Positions 21,909 to 34,300 of a DNA stretch of 64,000 bases are shown piece after piece (positions within the stretch are counted from its first letter, which is position 1; each line of letters begins with the position of its first letter). This stretch comes from Phaenicophaeus curvirostris. Its lineage: Eukaryota; Chordata; Aves; Cuculiformes; Cuculidae. The DNA lies in assembly GCF_032191515.1 (NCBI RefSeq), contig NC_091395.1, forward strand, positions 34,585,276 to 34,649,275, given 5' to 3'. The position numbers and the translations under genes are program-made. The notes beneath the pieces were generated by a model. The model made no database searches. It was not told the origin of the DNA and saw only the letters and a list, made by a program, of their open reading frames with translations.

Positions 21909-23042
21909 CCTGTGGATGTGGTCTTCTTGGACTTCAGCAAAGCCTTTGACACAGTTTCTCACAGCATTCTGCTTCAGAAAATGTCAGCCTCTGGCCTGGA
22001 CAGGCGCACACTGTCCTCGGTGAAAATCTGATTTGATGGCCGGGCCCAAAGAACGGTGGCAAATGTAACTAATTCCAGCTGGAGGCCAGTCACAAGTGGT
22101 GTCCTCCACGGCTTAGTGCTGGGTCCAGTTCTGTTCAATATCTTTATCAATTACTTCGATGAGGGGATCAAATGCACCCTTATCAAGTCTACAGATAATA
22201 CTAAGCTGGGAGGCAGTGTTGATCTGCTGGAGGGTAGGGAGACTCTCCAAAGGGATCTGAACAGGCTGAACCACTGGGCTGAGACCAATGGCATGAGGTT
22301 TAACAAGACCAAATGCTGGGTCCTGCACTTGGGGCACAACAACCCTGTGCAGTGCTACAGACTAGGAGAAGTCTGGCTAGAAAGCCGCCTGGAGGAGAAG
22401 GACCTGGGGGTGTTGGTTGACAGCCGACTGAACATGAGCCAGCAGTGTGCCCAGGTGGCCAAGAAGGCCAATGGAATCTTGGCTTGTATCAGAAACAGCG
22501 TGAGCAGCAGGTCCAGGGAGGTTATTCTCCCTCTGTACTTGGCACTGGTGAGACTGCACCTCGAATACTGTGTTCATTTCTGGGCCCCTCACCACGAGAA
22601 GGATGTTGAGGCTCTGGAGCGAATCCAGAGAAGAGCAACAAAGCTGGTGAGAGGGCTGGAGAACAAGTCTTACGAGGACCCCCTGAGAGAGCTGGGGTTG
22701 TTTAGCCTGAAGAAGAGAAGGCTGAGTGGAGACCTTATTGCACTCTACAACTACATGAAAGGAGGTTTTGGAGAGGAGGGAGCTGGCCTCTTCTCTCAGG
22801 TGATGGGGGACAGGACAAGGGGCAATGGCCTCCAGCTGTGCCAGGGGAGATTTAGGCTGGACATTAGGAAAAAATTCTTCACAGAAAGGGTCATTGGGCA
22901 CTGGCACAGGCTGCCCAGGGAGGTGGTTAAGTCACCAGCCCTGGAGGTACTTAAAAGACGGGTAGACAAAGTGCTAGAAATTATTGTACTCGATGATCCA
23001 AGAGGTCTTTTCCAACCTGGTGATTCTATGAGTGTATGATTC
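21909..23042 (+). mobile_element. CR1 LINE, 5'-truncated copy carrying the RT C-terminal half
   Basis: The copy begins inside the reverse transcriptase at the DVVFLDFSKAFDTVSHS motif (21915-21965), continues to the ORF2 end, and stops at the CR1 3' terminus 'CCAACCTGGTGATTCTATGA' (23011-23030). The 5' end is abrupt against unrelated AT-rich DNA, as expected for target-primed insertion with truncation. It lacks the endonuclease and the N-terminal RT. The usual GGTTGGACT-type segment before the terminus is disrupted, with a short deletion near 22975-22990. The remaining frame is long, suggesting moderate age. Confidence 0.97.
21912..23039 (+). pseudogene. CR1 ORF2 reverse transcriptase, C-terminal fragment, decayed
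   Basis: In life this protein reverse-transcribes CR1 RNA at a nicked target. The single reading frame is open across 1.1 kb except for one TGA at 22029-22031, where related copies have a Trp codon (the NWLDG motif). The frame after the stop is 327 codons if a GTG at 22056 is counted. The catalytic F-A-D-D motif reads S-T-D-N (22188-22199), so the second aspartate is Asn and activity is abolished. Downstream the CR1 C-terminal blocks are clear: GGSVDLLEGRETLQRDLNRL, KDLGVLVDSRLNMSQQCAQV, LEYCVHFWAPHHEKDVEALE and QGRFRLDIRKKFFTERV. Two minus-strand frames over it are antisense shadows. Confidence 0.95.
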
Positions 23043-26000
23043 CTTCATCCATTGTATTCTCAAGTATTTCACAGAGCACGTTATCCAAGCCCTATGTTGA
23101 ACACAAAGATATGAACTTCTTGTTTTCATACCCACTTACATCTTTTTCAGTCACATCCAGTTTAATGCTGTGCTTTGCAGATTTATTTTTGCACCACCTT
23201 GTTATTAAGACCCATGAGATTACTGGTATTTTTATCCTGATAGAGAAAACAAAAATTCAGATCAGGAGCAGTCGTGAACTTGTGAGACCATCTTAACACA
23301 AATAGCACTGTGAAAAATTAGATGTCAGCTGCACAGATTCTGAAAAGCAATACAGAGCAATTTCAGTAGTAGTCATGAAAGATCAGTGCACCTGGAAAGC
23401 TGGCCATAGGGGTTTCAACATAAGAAATTATGAATACAAAGAAAATATCGGAATGAGAGCACTAGCACTTACATACTTTGCTGTTGCTCTCATCTACAGA
23501 AGTGAAAAAACCACAAAAGAGGATCTCAAGGCAACAGTTATTAAGAACACATATTTTTCTGTCTCCCTATTGTTTTATCTCTTTTCAGTATCTGTGATAA
23601 TTTAAGGCACAATTCCTACAGACAATCACCTTAGCTACATCCTCAACCACCTTGGAGAAGGGCCACAGCAAAGTGCTGATAGGCAACAGAGAACCAGCTC
23701 TCTGGCTTCAGTTCTCATCACCCTCTTCTCTCACAGTTTATTTTCTTTCAGAGTGTATCAAAAAAAAAAAGGAAGAAGCATATCCTTCTTACTCCTTTTG
23801 CTTAGGAAAAAAGTAATCAAGACATATTTTTTTCTTTGGGGAAGCAAAGCCAAATGTCTTGCCTCTGGACTTGATCAGACTACTGTAGTTCTGGGGATAC
23901 TGTGATTATTTTGAAGAATCCTACATGCGTTAAGGCAAAGGCACCTGAACATGAAGTTTCTGATTTGGCACTGTCTACAGATTTCCATGAAGGTATTCCC
24001 GTGGCTGAGGTTTTAGCTTATTAGGATGGGAATCATCTCATCAAATTTAGATCCTTATATGTGTTCACAGGTACATCCACAGCACAAGTTGTTGTTTAGG
24101 TCAGTGACAGAAAGGGTTATTGTAGGGCATGATTTCAAACATCTATTTCTCTATTTACTAAAAGAATAATTTACAAATTATGTGCTCAGAGAGGAGGATC
24201 TCAAGTAAAATTTAACTGTTCTTCATTGTCTGCAGTCACTTTCACCAGTTAATCAACAATGGACATACTCATTGAATCTGAAGGCAACATCAGCTTTGGG
24301 GTTTGTAGCAGAAACAACAAAAATAGATTATTAAATTCACTGAAACAGATCAATTAAATTATTTTGCAGTTCAAGCCTTGTGCCTGGGTTTTCTTGCTAA
24401 GTCAGTTAACATCTATGTAAATTTTCAATTACTTTGCATGAAGAGTTGTGTTTATAGTTATAGCTAGTGAGAACTTCACAGCATGATGTGGACATGTTCA
24501 CTGGATTATCATATCACTTATTTAAGTAGAGCATTTTCAGTAGAAGAGCAAATACTGTGACTCATTTAAGCTACAGGGCAAGAACTATTTAAAAAAAACA
24601 ACTCCAGGCTGCAGCAAGAGCTGCATGTAAATAAGGCCATATTTTATCAGGATCATGGGAACAGGTAGTTGTTGTATGTGCAACAGTATTTCCCAGTTAA
24701 TTAATACATAAGCTAAAACTATCAGCTTGTTACAATCTTTAAACGCATATAAAACTGTGAAGCATATCATTAGAATGACAACAGTGACATTTGAAGAGAA
24801 GCATTAAAACATTCAGCACTTGAGCAGAGGAGTCCATTAATTTGGTTTAATTTTGAAATCAAAAAGCAATCTGGAATCAACCAGAGAGGATTAAGATGCA
24901 GCTTTTTTCCTGGGCTGGTTCTACATAGGGGCACATTTGGAGAAATGCTGCTGTACATATTTGGTTCAGAATAGCTAGGTGGTTGGGTTGGGTTTTGTTC
25001 TGGTAGGTTTCTTTGTCTCTTCTTTTGAATCATGCATTGGATTCTGTCAAAATTTAAACACTTTCCTCACAATCTGGGATGGACTTTCTTTTGTTGTATT
25101 TCTGTTTTAAACAAACTTCAAGTGACCCAATTTGAATTCTTAGGTTCTGTATGAAGAAGACAATATTATATGAACTACATGTTAAAAGCTAAAATGAATA
25201 TAAAGAATGATCTCTGCACACTCCTTACCTCTGTTTCTTACATATGCAGGGTCTGCAGCATTGTTTGGTTTTTCATTCTGATCCTTTCTCCTTTCTTGGG
25301 AAATGACGTGCTTGCAAGCATTCCTCCTTCTCTGTTTTCTGCTCCAAAAGACCCATATTTTACTTCAGAAGAGCATATACCCATAATCATTCCTGTACTT
25401 GTCCTCTGACCCATAGCTTTTCCAGTCCTTATTATTCTTTGCTTTGCAAGCCCTAGGAAAATATATACTTTCAGGGAGGGAGTTCTCAATAATATGTTAT
25501 TAAAATATATCTGTTAATTGAAAAAAAAAATTCTGAAAAAGAGCATCATGTACCGTTTCAGCATGACTTTTAAAGAAGGGTAAAGGCTAAAATGTTGCCC
25601 TAATTTGTTCCAAGACTAAAGTTAGTGCAGAAATGAAAGAAAGCATTATGTTACAGCCAGTGGTCTACATACTAAGATTTTATGTAAAATCTTAACAGGC
25701 CCTATTCTAAGTATCATATTTGTCCCTTAAATATGCCCTGGCCACAATAATTTACATAGCTAATGGCTAGATACTATTTTTTTCATGAAATAATTTTTGT
25801 TCCTCTCTCGGTATCATAAAATTCCAATAACGCCCAGCTTGCCAATACACAACCTAACCACAGGCACTGAGGTACCTGTTACCCTTTCTACCAGCAGCGA
25901 GGAGAGGCACCTAGAATCCAAATTCCTCTCTGGAGACCCCTTTCTTTTGGTTATGAGGCTCAGCGTGTTAGTGTAACTACGGTTAAGCTAAGGTAATATT

Positions 26001-29000
26001 ATTTCAGCTAAGGTTACTTCAACTTAGGGACTTAGTTTCCATTCCTGCAGGGAGATGGTGTGCATCAAAGCCAACATCTCACAGAATGCTTCCTTAAAGC
26101 ATGACAGCCATAGTGATCTCTGGTGTGTGGTGTGCTCTTTCCTCTGCTGCCACTCTTTCCAAAGGCAATATTTATCCTTCCACTTCGAAATGAAAATGAA
26201 AGCTAGTGTGTGACAGAATGTACAGTATGATGCAAAGCACTTCATGTCATAGCAAAAACAGCTTACAGACAGCATGCCAGTGATGATATCATTCATAGAC
26301 AACAGTTAATTTGGAAACTGTGAGGGAGAAGCTAATATCTCCAGTGTTACGTGATTTTGTACTGAAAGGCCCTCACATAAATGCGCACACAGAGGAATGG
26401 AATTAAAAGCACTTAGCTTTGGGACTGAACACTTGAAAAATGCACAGTTGGGAACAACTTTGCATTCATTAGTAGATGAGATAATTGGCTTTCTTCTTTA
26501 ACTTCTTATTAAGCATATATTGAGGTTTCCTGATTTTTACAGACTTAAGCAGCAAGCTGGATACTGAGGCCTTTTTTTTTTTTTCTGCCCAAATCTGTAT
26601 CTTTTCCAAACCATTCATCGTGGTTTGCATTGTTTAAAAAGAAAATTATAAATTGCTACTAAACATACCATTAACTGAATCCAAGCTACAAAGTAATGAG
26701 CAACTATGTATTCTAGATTAACGCTAAAGAGTTTCCTACGGTTGTGTGTTCATCCCTTCATCAAGAAAATCCACTGGACTTCAAGTAGAATTATACATGT
26801 ATATTGCACTTTGTGTATACAGAAGCTGTATATATTATTGCTTCCTTAAAATAACAAACAGTCATAAAAATATAATTAATAAAGATGAAAGACATAACTG
26901 TTTAGTTTGGAAATTAATCATAAATTGAGGTAAAAGAAATCTTCATTATTTACTTAGGGCATGATCCAAAGATCTTTAAAATCTGTGGAAAGAATGTTAG
27001 CTGTGTGAGAATTTAAATTGTGACATTACAGTTTGATGTTTTGGAAAACTGTTTGGGAAAGCAGCACAAAAAAAGCCTACTCAGGAGTGGGGAGGGAAGA
27101 GGATTCTTGGATTATTTTACACCTTTTTACCTATGAGACAGTCTTGATCTCAGCTTGCAAGGACATGCTCTTCTTTATCACAACTGTGCAAGAATGAAGC
27201 TAGCTAAAATTTTGCGGTACTGGATCAGGTGTAAAAAAGGGCTAAAGCAGGAAATAAAATAACTTGGGTAATATTTCAACAAACACTATAACTAACAGAG
27301 GACACCTGAAAGCAGCCATGGCTGTGCCCTTTACTTGGGGCAGAGGTGCCATCTCAGCCTATTCTGCAGCTCAGGCCAGTGATCCACGTATTGCATGTTT
27401 GGAAGCACTGCTGGAACATCACATGCTTCTCCAGGCCCACCGTACTGAAACCCATGCAGAGCAAAGAAATTAGCAGTCCTAAGAAAAAACACTTCCCAGG
27501 ATTTCCAGTATTCCATTCACTGTTGTTTAGTATTCCTACTGAAAATAAACAGTCTATCCGAAGTATAGGGTTAGAACTTTGAGATGGTAAGTTTCTTTTC
27601 TTCCTGCGCAATGAAATTTGTTGCTCTATCTTTTCGCTCTTCTGTTTGTCCTCTGTGAATTTTGAATTAAAGGATTCTCTATACTTCCAAGCAAATCATT
27701 TTTTTCTGACTGGATATTAAGTGAGCACTACCTTTAGTACAACACAAGACTGAAGTCCTAATATTACCTCTTGAGCACAGACACCATATGGCACCTACGC
27801 AGAACCCTCCTATAGATATTTTAATATATTGGAGGACATATAACTTTCAATTTGAGATCCAGAAGAGACAAAATATGAGTTGAAAGAGTATAACAGACTT
27901 GAATGTAAATCTCTGAGTATATACAAAATGATAAGAACAGGTACATATATGTTTTTCTAATCCATGTCTGTAATAGTGTGAAAATTGGTACTGAATACTC
28001 TTTAAAAACTGTCCCTCAAAACTTTCTCCTTGTCACTGTTATACTATTTGCTCCATGTCTATTTCAGGCCATAGTTACGCTGCCTGGAATCGAACTAAAA
28101 TGACTTACAGTTCAGTGAGACTTTGTATAGAAGGTAGCCTCAGTCCTATATCTCCATCAACAGAAAGTGTAACAAAAATAGCAGTTGAGAGACCACTGAT
28201 CAAAAAAGTCCATTTCTGTGTAATTGCTTGAGAATCACAGAATTAAATCATTAATAAAATTTCTTTTCTTGTATAGAATTATGATACTGAACTTTTCCCG
28301 CCCTATTTTGATTGTAAGTCATCCGAGGAAGGAATTTAGTGTTTGCTTGTAAAATCACTGGAAACAGAAACGTGAGATGGCTGAAGTCTTACAGTAAAAA
28401 ACTTCCTCACCACCACATTACTACTGTTTAATTGTTTATTACTTTGAAAATGTAGTCCCAACAGTAACGTTAAAATCTGGTTCTGGGCCAACCAAGGCAC
28501 ACAAGGTAGACCTGGAAAAGATCCAGTTAGTTTACAGCATCACATTTTGCAGTGTCAAAGTAGCAAGTGTTTACTTTAGATACAAAGACATCATAATATC
28601 TTGGTTAAATTAAATGCTGAAAATGTAAACAGACTGAGATAATTATTTTTTTAATGTTTAGACTCATAATAGTGGAAACAGCTTGCAAAATATGGATAAA
28701 AGTAAATAGATACAGTGATATTATTCTGGGAAACCTAACTCTTACCTTGAAAAGCCTGCCTCCATCCTGGCAAACCAGTTGAGAAGTTCAGTGGCTTGAA
28801 GTTCATCTGTTCAAACTTGAGTGACCAAATTTTATGAAAACCTTCCAAGATTATAAGTTAGCAGTGCAAAGCAGGTGTGGGCAAAATTCAGCTTTCATAT
28901 AAAGAGCAATTTTAACAGGAAATGTAGTCCGTTTGACTGTCAATTGTACATACGGCATCTTTAGGCTTCACTCCTCTCCATTTGTAGTAGAACTACCCAG

Positions 29001-31235
29001 AGCAGTATTTGGATGCCTAAATCAACTCCATGACTTCTTAGAATGTTGTAAAGGAGTGTCCTAGGAGACAAATGTGACATTTCACTCAGCTCTTGATCTC
29101 ATAAATCTAGTTACAGAGATTATGTTCACTGCTCTGGTAAGAGTTTCTCCCCCAAAACGCTGATATTACCAGCTCCTCCATTTTCACTACAGTGCATCAG
29201 AGCACGATGGCTTGTACTCTATATCCAGAAAACAACCTATTCTTTCAACATCCATTTTGAACCTAAGTTGAACGTGTTGAGGATTTCTTCTGATAAGATT
29301 ATGTTCTGCAGTGTATTTCACCCAACATGGCTGAGATGTTAGCAGTTGCATTCCTGGGAGGGGTCAGTGCCACTCCCCAAAGGCAACCATGAGTCTGCAC
29401 AAGAAGTCAGGCCACAGCAAATAATTTGAACTCCAAGAACAATGCACAAAAAGCAACATGACCAGGACTGCAAAAAGCCACTCTGCCCTGAGCAGTGGTC
29501 ACCACTTGCATCTTACCCAATGTTGCGTGGGTCTGTGGCAAACAAAGCCTCCTATGCAGTCTCTGTGTCTCAAACAAGTTATTACATAGCCCTATCAAAA
29601 GCGCTGTGTCTATTACTATTTTATGCCTTAATTTCACCAGTGTACCTCTTTTCTCTGCTCTGCTATCCTGTCTCCTAGCTTGCAGACTGTGAATACTAGC
29701 ACATTGTTATAAAAATTACTAAATTACAAGACAATGTTACACTTATTTTTAAGCTAGACAATATTTTGTGAGAGAATGCCAGTCTTTTCTTAATGGCATT
29801 AGAAGGAGCATGGCAGTACATGAAATGGAATGCAAACACCTATAATTTTTTTAAACATTTTTTTTAACTATACACTTCGGAATGAGTTCAAACTGCTTTC
29901 CAAATTGGTGTAAGGCTAACACTGCTTAGCTGCTAAAACCACAGAAAAAACAGCTATACCACAAAATGGATTAGCGCGGCTTTTTTTTTCTTGGCAGTGT
30001 GTTTGTTATGACCTCTCCAATAAAATACTGTACTTCACAGTACCAGGCTTTAAAGAACACATTAGCAAAGACCTCATTTCTGTATTCCAGCCAAAAAGCC
30101 CTCCAATCTGTCTACAAGGAGTTATTGTATTTTTCCTCGGTTACTCCAAATACAATATTCAAAGAGAGTATTGTGCAGAAACTATCAAATAGGAACAAAT
30201 CTCTCTGTCTTCAGGTCCCAGAAGATTGTGACAGCATTAAAAGAAATTTAACATTTCAAATTAATCCATCAAAATCAATTCCTATAAATGTACTCAGCAT
30301 TATAAGAAATGGATATTTGAGACTGTATATAGAAACCACTCATAACAGAACACAGAGAAGAACTGACAGAAGGATTCTTCACAGTAGCTGTTGGCTTTAC
30401 AGAAAACAGAGTTTAAGATTCAGAAATGGGGAAGGAGGGCAAAAGAATCACAGTATATGGCTTATCAAACATTGCAATATCTGCTGAATGTAGAGTATAA
30501 TCATGACAAACTAAAAGTCATTAATTTTTGTTTGGCTTTATAGAGATGCTACCTTTGCAGAGATGCACCCTCATTTTAATCAGTTCTTCAAACACACAGG
30601 CTAAAAATCATGGTCAGTACTGTTGCTGCACAGACTTCAATAATGCTGTGACAGAAGGCTGCACAGACAGATTAATGAACGCTTCTAATGGCTGCCTTTG
30701 GCCATCCTAAATGACCTCTGTCCTGCTGCACAAGATGTTTAAATCTGTGCTACTATAGGAGGTCAAGGACATTCTTTTTTTCCTACATTGCACATGCATA
30801 GATGTGGGAGGCTTATTTGGCCTGCAGTTACAGGGTTTTATAGGTTTCTTTCAGCACACCAGCAAATAATTCAAAGTCAGAAATCCCATATATTTTCAGC
30901 TCTTCTTATAAGAACCTCAAGTCCTGGTTGACAGGTGCTAGAAAACAAAATAATCAAATTTCATACTACTGCAGTGTCACGCAGAGAGCTCCATATCAGA
31001 ATACAAACCTGTAAAGAACAATGGCCGAAATTAACGTCTTTCTTTGGATTAAAAATGGAAAGCCACCATACTTTACACACTCCAAGAAAGCAAAGCATTG
31101 AAACGGGAGTGCTTACATTCAACCATGTAATATTACAGGTGGGGTGACATCAGCATATTTACCTGCACTTAGTTGGGTCAAGCCTGTGAGTTTGCTACTC
31201 ATATAGTAAGAATGAAAAAGATGCTTTGGAATTGT
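23043..31235. other. Gene-free AT-rich DNA
   Basis: Frames are mostly below 95 codons, except a 162-codon frame at 29999-30487 (listed separately). Simple sequence includes poly-A at 23760-23770 and a T-run at 26571-26584. I recognise no further CR1, LTR or RNA gene. Confidence 0.5.
29998..30487 (+). other. Unrecognised 162-codon frame behind a strong splice acceptor
   Basis: The frame opens right after a near-ideal acceptor (T-run then CTTGGCAG ending 29997). It stays open to TGA just after 30484, long for AT-rich DNA. The product is basic and Ser/Asn/Thr-rich, with no domain, signal peptide or membrane segment I recognise. No convincing donor follows. It could be a terminal exon of an unknown transcript, but a chance ORF is more likely. 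Confidence 0.12.
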
Positions 31236-31240
31236 GCCGA

Positions 31241-31303
31241 ATTTTATTTTCTTTTATTTTATTTTATTTGATTTTATTTGATTTTATTTGATTTATTTGT
31301 ATT
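31241..31303 (+). repeat. ATTTT-type microsatellite with ATTTTATTTG decamer x3
   Basis: Imperfect ATTTT/CTTTT units (31241-31260) are followed by three perfect ATTTTATTTG decamers (31261-31290) and a partial one. Confidence 0.9.
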
Positions 31304-31309
31304 TTCTAG

Positions 31310-34300
31310 TATTATTTGGAAGATACACTGTGATGCTTATCTGTGTGTACCAGGAACCAAAGACACTGAATGGAGCTGAAAAGACAGAATTGAGTACTGA
31401 GACATGAAAAATGTGTTCGAATACTTAGTTCTGCAAGATTTTGTTCAGTCCAGTTTGATCCAGAAAGCAACCAATGTCGTGAATTTAGGAAGTCACTGGT
31501 GTAATTCAAGTAATTGAAATTACATATGAGCTTCAATGGCAATTGAAGCAATATATGGGCAATTCTGGTTTAAGGGCAAATAGAATTTTCTGACACTGAA
31601 TGTCTTGTGTAGAAAGCACATTTAACATTTTCACTCCCTTCAGGATGCACTGTGTCTTTGAAAGCAGAGGAAAGTACATTTATTGGTGTCACTGTAAATA
31701 AGCTCACCCATTTCCTTTGCTGTTGTTTAATTATGAGTCATGTTTTGATATTAAATCTTTTCAGGAAGAGCAGAATGCAGCAGAATTAGCAGAAAGTGCC
31801 AGACTGGAGGAGAACAATTTGAAATTATCTTTCTAACTTAACTCAGAAAATCAGAAACATAGCTCGCATCTGGATTTCCTTAACACTATTAAGCAAAGAT
31901 TAAAAAAATCCAAATAAAACCGTGGAATATTAGATACAGACTTTCTAAGATGCTTCCAAAGATGCATTCATTAAGCTTGTACATGCACGTTTTGCCTAAA
32001 AGATCTCATGTTCACACAGATCATGACAGTGTGCGCTCCGCACATAGCAGGAGCTAATTTTTCATTTTAATCAGCTAATCTACAAGCTAGAGCTCCAAAA
32101 TGGCAAGTTGATATCTTATTTCTTTTAACAATACAACACATCATTGAAACAGAAATAATCTATTGAATACTTTTTAATCAGTGCTTTTTTAGTTTTCATT
32201 AATGAAATTAAAATATATATATATACATTGTATCTTGTCTAAGTATATCTCAGAAGAAAAAAAGATCAGAGGGAAATGCTAGCCTGGGAAATCAGTTAGA
32301 CTTTTCCAGACTCATTGAAGTCAGGCACAGTTCACCGATAGTCCTAATGCAGAAGAGGTGGTGTTCTAAGTGTGCTGTACCAGACAACAGGAAAACAGGA
32401 TATCAAGGAAAATAAAAAGAAATTAAATCCTGAATATGCCATTTTATGAAGAATTTATACTGTTATTTATAAGATTTGTTTATAAATTTAGACTTTAATT
32501 TCAGAATTTGCCATGTAAATTAGAATTACAGATGAAGAGCTGTAAAGAGAGAAGACACCTTGGAATAGCTTGAAGGAACAGACACAAGATTTGCTTCATC
32601 TGCTTGCTTGTATGGCATCTCAGCTATCTTTCAGTAAATATATAGTTTGGCCAATTGATCAAATAATTTTTTTTCCCCTGTAAATAGAATTTTTTCTCCA
32701 GTTAAAGCACTCCCTTCCCCCCCACCTTTTTTTTTGTCCTGCTTTCAAATCCTTTTTAGGCCCCAAGATTAGTACTGGGTTTAGTCCAACCTTATGAGAA
32801 TGCTTTCATGTTATTTATATTTGTATGTAGTAATTAAAAAAAGATTTTCTTAACCTGCCCATCGATCCCTAAGAAGCCTTAAGAGAAGCTTTTCCCTGAG
32901 AGTCTAGTCGGCTATACTTGCAGACTACTTTCTAATCTTTAACTTTGGGTTATTTGGACTTGCCTCTCCAAACAGATACATTTCAGTAAGTGGCTCATTA
33001 GCATTACAGAGGAGAAGAATCGCTTTTTTTTTTTTCTTTTAAAACCACCCTATCCTTAGCTATCTATATCTGGTGTTTGTGCTGATATTACAGCCACTTC
33101 AGTAAATTGAAGCTCTTCCACAGATCTCTACTCCAAATCAGCGCCAGCTTCAGTTCTTTGGCTGAGGCAAATGCCAGACATTGTTTATACAGTGGTAATC
33201 AACGTGGTAAATTTAGAATATACCAGAATAAATTATGATAAATTTGCTGCCTCAGGATAAAGATAACATACGGGTATAGTCAGTGGTTATCTCTTAAAAA
33301 AGGGGGAAATTGATGAAGAGACATTTTTTTTCCTTCCAGGCTATCATAATAAATGTTTTTTCCCCTCTGGGGTTTGTAGAAAGAGAAGATGGGACATGTG
33401 GATCTCATGAACTCTGATGCTAAATACAGCTACAACTTTTGAAAGACTGTCTTCTCTATATTTCAAGTCGAACTCCATGTTCTTTCCTTAGCATTAAGAG
33501 TTGTTTACTCTTTTTTTTTTCTTCCCCTGCCATCCCTCCAGAGGTTAGGAAATGAATTGTGTGCCATCAGAGAGCAAAGCAGTACAGTACCCAAGGGACC
33601 TGATAGCACTGGTGTCTTTTTTTAACCCACCTCAGCAGCATGATTTGCTATTCCCAGAGGGGGTGTAAGAATCATCAACTAGTGGAAAATAAATGGTGTT
33701 GCTGGGTGGGGGTCAGAGTATGTTGTTTGGAGGTTTTTTTATTTTTCTTCATTTATTTGTTTGTTGTTTTCATTTTTTTTTTTTAAAGTAAGAATATTTT
33801 TTAAAAATCTTTTTCTCGAGCCTCTGATTGCACTTCATTTTCCTTCTCAAACCTAGTGCTTAATAGCTTTTTATCAGGACAGTTAATTTACCTGGAGAAT
33901 GAGTTTCCAGAAAATGTCTGTTCCAAATGCAAACTATCTTCAGAGTAGACTGATTTCTCTCTCTGTGTCAAGTACTTGTACTGGGTCCAATATTTGTGGG
34001 AGGAAAAGAACATTTTTGTGCCCAGTATACACCCACAGTGAATCTTCTGGGGAATTAAGACAGTTAAGCTCTAATTAAATTCACATCTACCTGCTAACAT
34101 AGCAATCCTCCTCAACAGGCACTACCTGTCTGTATTGGAACATTTTTGTAAGAAAAGCATTGTGGCTCAGTGAGTGTGAAGTCGGCCCTTTGTTAAACTA
34201 GCAGGCAGTGTCATTTTCCACATCTGACATTCAAATCCACAAAACTTCAAGTATGTGGTTAAGTCTAACAGGCTTTTTAATAGGACTGAAACACGTTTTG

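Noticed and set aside
22377..22907. 176-codon minus frame over the CR1
   Set aside because: Antisense shadow of the CR1 reverse transcriptase.
28085..28094. tRNA B-box-like GTTCGATTCC on the minus strand
   Set aside because: The flanking bases do not form a T-stem and no A box or cloverleaf is found, so neither a tRNA nor a tRNA-derived SINE can be supported.
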